NCBI GenBank assembly: GCA_035934555.1
Contig: DASYXT010000055.1
Coordinates: 186,001 to 250,000, forward strand
From: DASYXT01 sp035934555
Lineage (GTDB): Bacteria; Verrucomicrobiota; Verrucomicrobiia; Limisphaerales; UBA8199
Length of the DNA: 64,000 nucleotides
Reading direction: 5' to 3'
Position numbers and translations under genes: made by a program. A model generated the notes under the pieces. That model was not told the origin of the DNA. It worked only from the letters and a program-made list of their open reading frames with translations, and searched no databases. This document shows positions 51,591 to 59,934 of the stretch, piece after piece (position 1 is the stretch's first letter; the number at the start of each line of letters is the position of its first letter).

Positions 51591-52142
51591 TTACTTGGCC
51601 GCCTCGATCTGCCGAGCGGTTTCGTCGGCCAGCCGGCGTTGGTCATCGGCAGTGAGAATCTTGCCGGTAACGGTCGCCGTGGTCTGCACGACCAGCCGGC
51701 CGACTTCGCGTTTGAGTTCGGCGAGCATGCGGGCGTGGTCGGCGGCGGCCGCTTCGCGGGCCTTGGCCATGATTTGCTCGGCGGCGGCAATGGCCTTTTG
51801 GGTTTCCTGCTCCTGCACGCGCGCGGCGGCGGCCCGGGCTTCCTCGATCAGTTTAGTCGCGTGTTGATTGGCCTGGCTGAGGACTTCCAGCCGCTGGGCT
51901 TCGGTGCGGGCCAATTCCTTTTTGATTTGGTCGGCGTTAGCCAGGCCCTCGGCGATCCGTTGGCGGCGCTCATCGAGCATCGCCAGCACGCGTTTATAGG
52001 CGAAGAAATAAAGCAGAGCGCAAACGATGCAGAAGCTGATGATCTGCGAGATCAGGTGGGGCCAGTCCACTCCGAAAGTGCGGGCAATCTGCTCGACTTG
52101 CTGTGCGATGCCGGATTGGGCGAAAAAGAGGCTGATATTCAT
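51591..52142 (-). CDS. atpF: ATP synthase subunit b
   Basis: 183 residues. One membrane helix (about 27-49, WPHLISQIISFCIVCALLYF) is followed by a long charged coiled coil (about 55-170), as expected of the peripheral stalk. Only one b-type gene is present, so it is likely a homodimer. 6 bp before atpH. Confidence 0.95.
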   Translation of the reverse strand: MNISLFFAQSGIAQQVEQIARTFGVDWPHLISQIISFCIVCALLYFFAYKRVLAMLDERRQRIAEGLANADQIKKELARTEAQRLEVLSQANQHATKLIEEARAAAARVQEQETQKAIAAAEQIMAKAREAAAADHARMLAELKREVGRLVVQTTATVTGKILTADDQRRLADETARQIEAAK

Positions 52143-52202
52143 GGGTCAGTTCAGGGCGGGGGGGCACCGAACCTGGCGCCCGGTGCCCGCGCCGCGCTCG
52201 GC

Positions 52203-52433
52203 TTAATGCACGAGGAACAAGGCGTAGAAGACGATGGCTTCGGCGAAGGCAATCGCCAGGATCGACTGTACGAGGATTTTCGTCGCCGCGCCGGGATTGC
52301 GTCCCACCGCGTCGGAAGCCTTCATACCAATTAATCCGACGCCCAGGGCGCCGCCCAGCGCCGCCAGACCAACGTGGATGTTGCCATACACGCTCGGGGC
52401 CGCCGCTTCCGCCAATATTGGCATTAATGACAT
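52203..52433 (-). CDS. atpE: ATP synthase subunit c
   Basis: 76 residues, two membrane helices with a polar loop (GRNPGA). The ion-binding carboxylate is E65 in AIAFAEAIVFYAL. The residues around it (AEAIVFY, no EST triplet or paired Gln) fit proton rather than sodium coupling; this is inference from the motif. The product is inside a longer frame to 52877, but the ATG at 52433 gives the standard protein (MSLMPILAEA). Confidence 0.95.
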   Translation of the reverse strand: MSLMPILAEAAAPSVYGNIHVGLAALGGALGVGLIGMKASDAVGRNPGAATKILVQSILAIAFAEAIVFYALFLVH

Positions 52434-52504
52434 ATAACTATGTTTCCTTTCTTTGTGCTCGCCGGCTCCCGCGATTGAACACGGCCAAGCCGGCAAAATT
52501 CGTC

Positions 52505-53440
52505 TCAATGGTGGGCCTGGCCCGGTTCTTCGTCGTGCGCGCAAATGAGCATGGTAAAAACCGCTGTCAGCAGCATGAACACCAGGGCCTGCACAAACCC
52601 CACCAGCAATTCCATAAAATAAAATGGGATGGGAATCAGCCAGCCCAGGTGCGGCACCAGCTGCGACATTGCCTCGAGCATGTTCTCGCCCGCAAAAATA
52701 TTCCCATACAGCCGAAAGCTCAACGACACCGGCCGGAACAGGATCGAAAAAATCTCCAGCCAACCCACCGCGAAAAACACGATCACCATCAACACCTTCA
52801 GCACGCCGGTGGTTTCGCCCTTTGGGCCGAACAGGTGCGCCAGGAACTTCACCGGCCCGATTTCCCGCAGCGCCCAATAAATCCAGCAGGCAAAAAATAC
52901 CAGCGCCATGGCCAGCGTCATATTCAGGTCCGCATTGGCGCCTCGGAAGAAAGGGCGGTCAATGTAAAAACCAGCCGGTGTTTGATGTCCCCACCCGATG
53001 GTGCCGAGTCCGGGAATCAAGCCGGCCCAATTGCAGAATAGAATGAAAATGAACACGGTCGCGAAAAACCAAAACGTCCGCTGCACAAGGTGATGCCCAA
53101 TAATCCCCTCCAGGAAATCGTGCAGGCTCTCTACTATCCATTCCCAAAAGTTTTGTGCCCCTTCGGGAACTTCTCTCATCCTGCGGGTGGCGAATTGCGC
53201 AAAGACAATCAGGCCCACCGCGACTACCCAGGTCACCACCATCGAATTGGTAATTGTGAACGGACCAAGCGGCGTATTGATCTGGGTGATCTTGTCGGCG
53301 GGCTGCGGCAAACCAGCTTCGCCGCCGCGCTCAGGCGCTATGGGGGCGGAAAGGGCGTCCGCCGCGTTCGCCTGCGACGCACCGCACCACCACCCACCGG
53401 CCAATAGAACCCCGATAATTAGAACTCTAAACAATCGCAT
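52505..53440 (-). CDS. atpB: ATP synthase subunit a with an N-terminal signal-like extension
   Basis: 311 residues from the ATG at 53440; a longer frame to 53533 is possible. The first 27 residues (RLFRVLIIGVLLAGGWWCGA, then SQANAADA) look like a cleavable signal peptide, then a ~40-residue extracytoplasmic segment precedes the first conserved membrane helix. The essential arginine is in PVSLSFRLYGNIFAGE, and LVGFVQALVFMLLTAVF is the C-terminal helix. First gene of atpBEFHAGDC. No atpI is seen upstream. Confidence 0.95.
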   Translation of the reverse strand: MRLFRVLIIGVLLAGGWWCGASQANAADALSAPIAPERGGEAGLPQPADKITQINTPLGPFTITNSMVVTWVVAVGLIVFAQFATRRMREVPEGAQNFWEWIVESLHDFLEGIIGHHLVQRTFWFFATVFIFILFCNWAGLIPGLGTIGWGHQTPAGFYIDRPFFRGANADLNMTLAMALVFFACWIYWALREIGPVKFLAHLFGPKGETTGVLKVLMVIVFFAVGWLEIFSILFRPVSLSFRLYGNIFAGENMLEAMSQLVPHLGWLIPIPFYFMELLVGFVQALVFMLLTAVFTMLICAHDEEPGQAHH

Positions 53441-53624
53441 TTGCCCGTCAATAATTGCTTCCAAAGACACACCGTGCCCTCGGTAAATCCGACTCAGGGA
53501 CTCAAAGCCCGCAGAAAGTGCATCAAGGGCCATTTTTGCACAAGAGTTTTTTACCTGGAAATAATGAAAGAGAGTGGATTCCCCCCGGGGGCTTCAAGCA
53601 CTTCTGAAACTGCCGGAGGCTGGA

Positions 53625-53702
53625 TGGTCGGAGCGACAGGATTTGAACCTGCGACGTCTTGGTCCCAAACCAAGTGCTCTAGCCAGGCTGAGCTACGCTC
53701 CG
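53625..53702 (-). tRNA. tRNA-Pro (anticodon TGG)
   Basis: On the minus strand a cloverleaf starts CGGAGCGTAGCTCAGCCTGG and ends with the T-arm GCAGGTTCAAATCCTGT and CGCTCCG-A-CCA. The 7-bp acceptor stem pairs fully. The anticodon loop TTTGGGA gives TGG, decoding proline. The 3' CCA is encoded. Confidence 0.95.
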
Positions 53703-53882
53703 ATCAAGCCGGGAGCTTGAATATGTCACAGCCCGAGGTGGTCGCAAGGTAAATCGGAAGCTGGATGGCGGAAATTGGCGGAAAGAAAGCAGCGAGACGC
53801 CTAGCTGTGTTTATTTGCTCCGCGCCATCCCCTCGACCGGGTTTGCCTTGTCCAAAATCGTTTTTTGGAGAACGGTTAAGGC

Positions 53883-55721
53883 ATGCATCATGGGACACAT
53901 GCCGATCCAACGTTGGTGGCGCGCAAACGTTCGACCGGGGAGATTTTGCGGCGAGTGGCTGTCTATCTGCAGCCATACAAGCTGCTGGCAGCCGGCAATA
54001 TCGGCTGCGCGGTTCTGTCGCTGGGTTTTGGGCTGGCCTATCCGAAGCTGACGCAATTTGTCATCGATGAGGTGATTCGCCGGAAGCAGGTGCAATTACT
54101 AACGCCGATCATGCTGGGGTTGCTCGGCGCTTTCCTGCTGCGCGACCTGTTCAACAGCCTGCGCATTCGCGTCAATAACACCTTCGAGCAAAATGTCATC
54201 TACGACATGCGCCGGGCGGTCTATGCGCGGCTGCAACGCCTGCCCGTCGGCTATTTCGATCAACGCGCCTCCGGTGACCTGATGACGCGGGTGATCGAGG
54301 ACGTGAACGCCGTCGAGCGGGTGTTGATCGACGGCACCGAGCAGGGCACCGTCGCCGTGCTGGGGATCATCATTGTCGCGGCGATTATGTTCAGCACCAA
54401 TCCCATCCTGGGCGCCGTCGCGCTGATCCCGTTGCCGTTGCTCACGGCCGGCGCGTTATGGTACACCCTTACCGCCCATGCCCGGTACCGTGCCCAGCGC
54501 CTGGCCGCCAGCGCGATGAACGCCCTGCTCATGGATAATCTCCAGGGCGTCCGGCAAATCAAGGCGTTCGGCCGCGAAGCCCACGAGGATGCCCGGTTTG
54601 CCCAGCGCGCCGATGACCTGCGGCGCGGCACGTTGGGCGTGATGCGCGTTTGGGCGGCCTATTCGCCCGCCATGAGCTTCGCGGGCGCCCTCGGCCTGGC
54701 GCTGGTTCTGTGGGTGGGCGGCCGGCAGGTGGTGGCGGGGCAATTGACCCTCGGCCAATTGGTCGGGTTTATGTTTTATCTCAGCCTGTTTTACGAACCC
54801 ATTGCGCGCCTGCACGGTTTGAACCAAATGATGCAGGCCGCGCGCGCCGCCGGTGAGCGGGTGTTTGATATCCTCGACGCGCCGGAGGAACGGTCTGTGG
54901 TGGTGCCGGGCGATGGTTCACCGCGCGAACGCCGCGAAACGGTCTTGCCTGAGCCGGTGCGCGGCGAGGTGGTCTATGAGAACGTCGGCTTCGCCTATCA
55001 ACCCAATCGGCCAGTCCTGCACAAGATCTCGCTGCATGCGCGTCCGGGAGAAATGCTGGCACTGGCGGGCCCGACGGGCTCGGGCAAATCCACGCTGGTC
55101 AATTTGTTGCCGGCGTTTTACGAAACCACTTCCGGGCGCATTACCATTGATGGCCAGGACATCGCGGGGCTGTCCCTCGAGAGCTTGCGCTCCCACATCA
55201 GTGTGGTCAGCCAGGAAGCGTTCCTGTTCAACGGCACCATCCGCGAGAATATCCTTTACGGGCGGCTGGACGCAACGGAGCAGGAGTTGGTGGCGGCTTC
55301 ACGCGCGGCCAACTGCCATGAGTTCATCGAGCGGCTGCCTGAGGGGTATCAGTCGCGGGTTGGAGAACGCGGCGTCAAGTTGAGCGTCGGCGAAAAGCAG
55401 CGGGTCAGTATTGCGCGGGCCTTATTGAAAAATGCGCCGATCCTGATCCTGGATGAAGCGACAGCCAGCGTGGATACCGCGACGGAAAAGTTGATCCAGG
55501 AAGCGCTCGAACGGTTGATGGCGAATCGCACCAGTTTCGTGATTGCGCATCGGCTCAGCACCATCCGCAAAGCCGATCAAATTCTCGTGATGCGCCACGG
55601 CCAAATCATCGAGCGCGGCACGCACGACGAATTGCTTGGGCTTAACGGCCTGTACAGCAAACTGGCTCGCATCCAGGGAACCACATTTATCGAGGAAAGC
55701 CTGGAACTGATTGAAAACTAA
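53883..55721 (+). CDS. ABC exporter, MsbA/lipid A type
   Basis: 612 residues: six-helix membrane domain (about 30-320) fused to an ATPase domain (about 355-600), a homodimeric half-transporter. Walker A is GPTGSGKST, the signature reads LSVGEKQR (Lys instead of the usual Gln), Walker B is ILILDEATAS and the H-loop is IAHRLS. YFDQRASGDLMTRVIEDV is the typical coupling-helix region. The substrate cannot be read from the sequence; MsbA-like lipid flipping is one option. Its TAA directly abuts the convergent transketolase stop, with no bases between. Confidence 0.9.
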   Translation: MHHGTHADPTLVARKRSTGEILRRVAVYLQPYKLLAAGNIGCAVLSLGFGLAYPKLTQFVIDEVIRRKQVQLLTPIMLGLLGAFLLRDLFNSLRIRVNNTFEQNVIYDMRRAVYARLQRLPVGYFDQRASGDLMTRVIEDVNAVERVLIDGTEQGTVAVLGIIIVAAIMFSTNPILGAVALIPLPLLTAGALWYTLTAHARYRAQRLAASAMNALLMDNLQGVRQIKAFGREAHEDARFAQRADDLRRGTLGVMRVWAAYSPAMSFAGALGLALVLWVGGRQVVAGQLTLGQLVGFMFYLSLFYEPIARLHGLNQMMQAARAAGERVFDILDAPEERSVVVPGDGSPRERRETVLPEPVRGEVVYENVGFAYQPNRPVLHKISLHARPGEMLALAGPTGSGKSTLVNLLPAFYETTSGRITIDGQDIAGLSLESLRSHISVVSQEAFLFNGTIRENILYGRLDATEQELVAASRAANCHEFIERLPEGYQSRVGERGVKLSVGEKQRVSIARALLKNAPILILDEATASVDTATEKLIQEALERLMANRTSFVIAHRLSTIRKADQILVMRHGQIIERGTHDELLGLNGLYSKLARIQGTTFIEESLELIEN

Positions 55722-57560
55722 TTAGGCCAGCGACTTTACCTTCCGCACGATGGCCGCCGCATCAATGCCATACTTGGCCAGCAGCTCTTCGGGTTTGCCT
55801 GAATGCGGCAACTCGAACACCGCCAGCTTGTGCACCTTAACGCCCGCCGCGCTGAGTTCGCCCGCGACCGCGTCACCCAGCCCACCTTCGGCGTAGTGGT
55901 CTTCCACGGTTACCACCACGTTGCCCGTCTGCTGCGCCGCCTGCCCAATGACATCTCCGGCCAACGGCTTAATGCTGTAGGCGTCGATAACGGTGATGCC
56001 CAGGCCTTGGTTCTTCAGTTCATCGGCCGCTTTTAACGCCTCGTGCAGCGTGATGCCGGCGGCCACAACCGTCACCTTGTCGCCCGGAGCCTGACGCAAC
56101 ACTTTTGCGCCGCCAATCGGGAACGCTTCGTCGTTATTATAAATGACCGCCGTTTTGGGCCGCGAGGTGCGCAGGAAGCAGACCCCTTTATGCGCGGCCA
56201 TTTGGTCCATCAGCTTCTCGGCACTCAGCGCGTCGCTGGGATACAGCACCGTGCTGCCCGCCACGGCCCGCATCATCGCCAGGTCTTCCAGGCCCATCTG
56301 CGAGGGCCCGTCTTCACCAATGCTCACCCCGACATGCGAACCGACCAATTTTACATTCGCCTGGGAGATGCCCGCCACCCGGACCTGGTCGAAGGCGCGG
56401 GTAAAAAAAGTTGCGAAGGTCGAGGCAAAGGGAACCTTGCCCCGCACGGCGAAGCCAGTGGCGACGCCGACCATGTTTTGCTCAGCGATAAAGCATTCCG
56501 TGAACCGCTGCGGAAAATTTTTCAGGAATTTGTCCGAATAAGTCGAATTCTTCGTGTCACCATCGAGCGCCACGACGCGGCTATCGACCGCGCCAATGCG
56601 CACCAGCGCGTTGCCGAAGGCCTCGCGCGTCGCAACTTTATCCCCCAACTGGTAAGAAGGCGCCGGGTACCCTGACGGGGCGTCGTTCTTCGGGGCCGGG
56701 AGCGGATTTGGCGCCGGAATCGGTTGGCCGATGCCGGACCTGGCGGAGGGCCGCAACTCGGCAATTGCCCGCTGGGCCTCTTCGGCCGAGAGCGGTTTGC
56801 CATGCCAGCCTTCCTTGTCTTGCAGAAAGGAGATGCCTGCCCCCTTGAGAGTGCGAGCCAGGATGACCAGTGGTTGGTGGCCCAAACCGACGGCGGCCAG
56901 CACTTCGGTGATCTCGTCCAGGTCATGGCCGTCAATCTCTTCGGTGCGCCAGCCGAACGATTCGAAGCGGCGTTTGTATGCATCCAGGTTATGCCCCAGC
57001 GGCGTCGGGTCGCTTTGGCCGAGCCGGTTGATATCGACCAACGCGATCAGATTGTTTAATTGGTTGAGCCCCGCGAGCGCCGCCGCTTCCCAGACCGAGC
57101 CTTCCGAGCATTCGCCGTCTCCCAGCAGCACGTAGGTCCGATAATCCAAGGCATCCAAACGCGCGCACAATGCCATGCCCACACCAACGCTCAAGCCCTG
57201 GCCGAGCGACCCGGTCGCGACATCGGCGAACGGCAACCGTGGCGTCGGATGGCCTTCCAGGTCGCTGTTAAGTTGGCGCAACTTGAGCAAGTCCTCGACC
57301 GGGAACAAGCCGGTCTCCGCCCAGGCCGCGTACAGCAGCGGAGCGGCGTGGCCTTTGGACAGGATGAAGCGGTCGTTATTATAATAGTGCGGGTTCTTGG
57401 GATCATAGCGCATGTGACCGAAGAACAGCGCGGCGACCAGGTCGGCGGCCGAACAGCAGGATGTGGGATGGCCACTGCCCGCGGCGGTAGTCGCCTCGAT
57501 CGAATGAATCCGCAACTGGTTGGCAATTCCCTTCAACGTCTCAATATCAATATCGTTCAT
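55722..57560 (-). CDS. Transketolase (short, animal-type)
   Basis: 612 residues from the ATG at 57560. Thiamine-diphosphate enzyme of the pentose phosphate pathway. The ThDP motif is GDGECSEGSVWEAAALAGLN, with the closing NN replaced by VDINRLGQ, closer to animal transketolases than to E. coli TktA. SGHPTSCCSAADL and SKGHAAPLLYAAW hold active-site His residues. The pyrimidine domain follows (ECFIAEQNMVGVATGFAVRG, with the catalytic Glu). Shorter than the ~660-residue bacterial type. Could in principle be a fused transketolase-like synthase, but the domain order is orthodox. Confidence 0.92.
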   Translation of the reverse strand: MNDIDIETLKGIANQLRIHSIEATTAAGSGHPTSCCSAADLVAALFFGHMRYDPKNPHYYNNDRFILSKGHAAPLLYAAWAETGLFPVEDLLKLRQLNSDLEGHPTPRLPFADVATGSLGQGLSVGVGMALCARLDALDYRTYVLLGDGECSEGSVWEAAALAGLNQLNNLIALVDINRLGQSDPTPLGHNLDAYKRRFESFGWRTEEIDGHDLDEITEVLAAVGLGHQPLVILARTLKGAGISFLQDKEGWHGKPLSAEEAQRAIAELRPSARSGIGQPIPAPNPLPAPKNDAPSGYPAPSYQLGDKVATREAFGNALVRIGAVDSRVVALDGDTKNSTYSDKFLKNFPQRFTECFIAEQNMVGVATGFAVRGKVPFASTFATFFTRAFDQVRVAGISQANVKLVGSHVGVSIGEDGPSQMGLEDLAMMRAVAGSTVLYPSDALSAEKLMDQMAAHKGVCFLRTSRPKTAVIYNNDEAFPIGGAKVLRQAPGDKVTVVAAGITLHEALKAADELKNQGLGITVIDAYSIKPLAGDVIGQAAQQTGNVVVTVEDHYAEGGLGDAVAGELSAAGVKVHKLAVFELPHSGKPEELLAKYGIDAAAIVRKVKSLA

Positions 57561-57617
57561 GGATACTCCCAAAATCGGTGCACAAAATTACCCAAACGGA
57601 CCCTCACAGATGAATCG

Positions 57618-57694
57618 TGGTACGCGAGGCGGGGGTCGAACCCACAACCTTCGGCTCCGGAGGCCGACGCTCTATCCAATTGAGCTACTCGCGC
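57618..57694 (-). tRNA. tRNA-Arg (anticodon CCG)
   Basis: The minus strand reads GCGCGAGTAGCTCAATTGGA and so on to CTCGCGT-A-CCA, with a 7-bp acceptor stem (one G-U pair). The anticodon stem TCGGC/GCCGA encloses CTCCGGA, giving CCG for arginine. The 3' CCA is encoded. Confidence 0.95.
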
Positions 57695-57945
57695 ACGCGC
57701 TGGCTGCACAGTAGGTCAAACCCTCTCGAGGGGCAACCTGTTTTCTGATTGGAAATTTATTTGAGATCGGCGATGTTAGCGCATCATTGGAGTTGGGAAT
57801 AGATTATTAAGCGCTCCTGGCGGTTGCTGAAATAACTGCCAGAGTGTTGCGCCCGCGGTTGACCCCGCGCGCAAGACTGCTTCGCCGTCCATGAACCTGG
57901 GCCGCATCGCAGATTACCGGGAGCCGAATAAGGGTAAAGGGAAAC

Positions 57946-58689
57946 ATGATTTTACGCTTTTTAAACGGAGCGGAGGCAGGTACCAGCGACTTGCCATCAA
58001 TTTTAGAACCGCTCCCGCTTCCGCTCAAAACGCCAGCCGCCCTCCCACGAGTCCGCGTTCGGGGCTATCAACCCGCCGACCGCGACGCCATCCGCGCGCT
58101 GTGCTGCGAAACGGGCTATTTGGGAAATCCAATCGATGCGCTGTTCCAGGACCGCGAGCTATTCGCCGACTTGTTTACCAAGGCCTACCTCGAGCACCAG
58201 GCGCCCTGGGCGTTCGTTGCCGAGGACAACGGCCGCGTGGTCGGTTATTTGCTCGGCGCGGTCTCGCGTTCTTTCGAATTGCAATTGTTACGCTGCGGTT
58301 TCGTTACCGCCAGCCGCATGGTACTGCGGCTGGTCGCGGGCCGCTACGCCGGCCACCCCCGCAGCCGCCGTTTCGTGCGCTGGCTCCTGACGGCCGGTTT
58401 CCGCGAGCAACCGCGCCATCCCGCCAATGCCGCGCACTTGCACTGGGACGTCGAAAAGAACTACCGCGGCCGCGGTGTGCCGCAACAGCTTTGGGCGGCT
58501 TATGCGGCCCGGCTTCGTACTGCCAAGGTGCGCCAGTGTTACGGCGCATTTTTTTCGTACCCGGGCCGCCGCCCCGAACTGGTTTATTCGCGGTACGGCT
58601 TCAGCGTGTTCGATCGCAAACGCACCACCCTGTTTGAACCGGAGCTCACTGACCCGGTCGAGGTCGTCTGCGTTCACCGCCCGATTTGA
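57946..58689 (+). CDS. GNAT-family acetyltransferase
   Basis: 247 residues. After a 35-residue N-terminal lead, VRVRGYQPADRDAIRALC opens a GNAT fold, FVAEDNGRVVGYLLGAV is the central strand pair, and HLHWDVEKNYRGRGVPQQLW holds the acetyl-CoA loop (RGRGVPQQL, normally R/QXXGXG/A). The acceptor is unknown. The stop overlaps the next gene's possible TTG, and the ATG of that gene is 11 bp on, so the two are likely cotranscribed. Confidence 0.85.
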   Translation: MILRFLNGAEAGTSDLPSILEPLPLPLKTPAALPRVRVRGYQPADRDAIRALCCETGYLGNPIDALFQDRELFADLFTKAYLEHQAPWAFVAEDNGRVVGYLLGAVSRSFELQLLRCGFVTASRMVLRLVAGRYAGHPRSRRFVRWLLTAGFREQPRHPANAAHLHWDVEKNYRGRGVPQQLWAAYAARLRTAKVRQCYGAFFSYPGRRPELVYSRYGFSVFDRKRTTLFEPELTDPVEVVCVHRPI

Positions 58690-58700
58690 GTCCGGCGCGC

Positions 58701-59558
58701 ATGTCGGCTAAGCTCGTCATCTTCACGCTGGCCCCCGCACGGTCCGGCACTGTTTACCTGCGCGCCCTCTTTGAGCGCAACGTGCGCGACTGCGTCACGC
58801 GCCACGAACCGTTTTTTGATTGGGGTAACCCCACCCTCTTCGGCCCGGCAATTTACGATGCCTATGCAGGCCGGCTCGAACGGGTGCGGCAACGGCTCGA
58901 AAAAAAACGCCGGTACGTCGAGCGCCTGCCGGGCCTCCTTTATCTTGAGAGCAGCCACGCCTTCCTTAAATCCGCTTACGTCGCAGCTCTGGATATTTTT
59001 CCCGAGTTGCGTCTGATCCATTTGGTGCGTGAGCCAATGGCGGTGGCGCGCAGCGCTGCCTGGCGCGAAGACTGGCGGCGGCGCCTGCACGCTCCCTTTC
59101 ATTATTATCGCGGCGATGACGGGCGCCGCCATTTCGCCTGGGCCCTCACCGGCAACGAGCCCATCTTCCGCCAGTTCGATCACACCCATTTGACCCTGTT
59201 TCAGTGGTATGTCCTCGAGTGGCTTGAATTGGAAAACCGTGCGATGAAGTTCCTGCGCCAAAACCAGCTTCATGACCGCTGCTTCACTCTGCACAGTCCC
59301 GCCGAGCTGAATGCTCCGGGCCGACTTCGCGCAATGTTCGAGTTCTTCGGACTACAACTGCTCCACCCGGAAGTGCGCCTTGGCGGCCGAAAGAACCGCA
59401 GCCTCGGCTATTCGAGGGAACGTGCCAAACTGGAGGAAGAAGAATACGATTGGCTCCTGGAACGCCTGCCCGACGAGTATCTCGAAATCTTCACCGAGCC
59501 GCCGTACACCTCATACCCCTGGGCGGCGCAGCTAACCCGGCGAAGCGCGGATTGCTAA
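58701..59558 (+). CDS. Sulfotransferase-like P-loop protein
   Basis: 285 residues from the ATG at 58701. The N-terminal IFTLAPARSGTVYLRALFER resembles the 5'-phosphosulfate loop of sulfotransferases (here APARSGT), and LRLIHLVREPMAVARSAAWR is the matching 3'-phosphate-binding strand. RKNRSLGYSRERAK near the end is also of the family type. It is coupled to the GNAT gene. Substrate unknown; a glycan or lipid modification pair is possible. Confidence 0.75.
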   Translation: MSAKLVIFTLAPARSGTVYLRALFERNVRDCVTRHEPFFDWGNPTLFGPAIYDAYAGRLERVRQRLEKKRRYVERLPGLLYLESSHAFLKSAYVAALDIFPELRLIHLVREPMAVARSAAWREDWRRRLHAPFHYYRGDDGRRHFAWALTGNEPIFRQFDHTHLTLFQWYVLEWLELENRAMKFLRQNQLHDRCFTLHSPAELNAPGRLRAMFEFFGLQLLHPEVRLGGRKNRSLGYSRERAKLEEEEYDWLLERLPDEYLEIFTEPPYTSYPWAAQLTRRSADC

Positions 59559-59928
59559 TCGGACTTAATCGGACTTTAGTCCGCGCGCCAGCGTTTTGGA
59601 CTGCGCCAGCCCTCTGGCGCTTTCACAACACCAGCGTCTCCTGAAAGCGCCAGAGGGCTGGCGCAGTCCAAAACCTTGCGGCTTTGCGGAGCGGGGTTCA
59701 CGGAAAAGAGAACTCGTCCGGGTCCCAAGGAAGGCTTGCGCAGTTTGATTGTCACTTATTTGTGACCAACTTGTTAATAAGTTGTCACCCATCTTCCTTG
59801 ATTTTTGGCACCTCCTTCCTATCATCGCCCGCACGGAAACCGATCCGGACCTGCGTCCGGAGGTGCCCGGGCTGGGGACCCCACCAGCCCTTCGTGGCCG
59901 ACCCAAACCGAAACCGACCGATACAACT
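59559..59928. other. REP-containing gap before an Ig-domain protein
   Basis: 370 bp holding a short family 1 REP (GGACTTTAGTCCGCGCGCC at 59571-59589), the perfect inverted family 2 pair (59594-59673), and the promoter region of the next gene. Frames across it are not coding. Confidence 0.7.
59594..59673. repeat. Perfect 32-bp inverted repeat of REP family 2
   Basis: TTTTGGACTGCGCCAGCCCT, CTGGCGCTTTCA at 59594-59625 is exactly reverse-complemented at 59642-59673 across a 16-nt spacer. Each arm also folds on itself through GCGCCAG/CTGGCGC. It can therefore form one long hairpin or two short ones, a classic BIME arrangement. A third copy is at 29978-30018. Confidence 0.95.
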
Positions 59929-59934
59929 ATGCTT

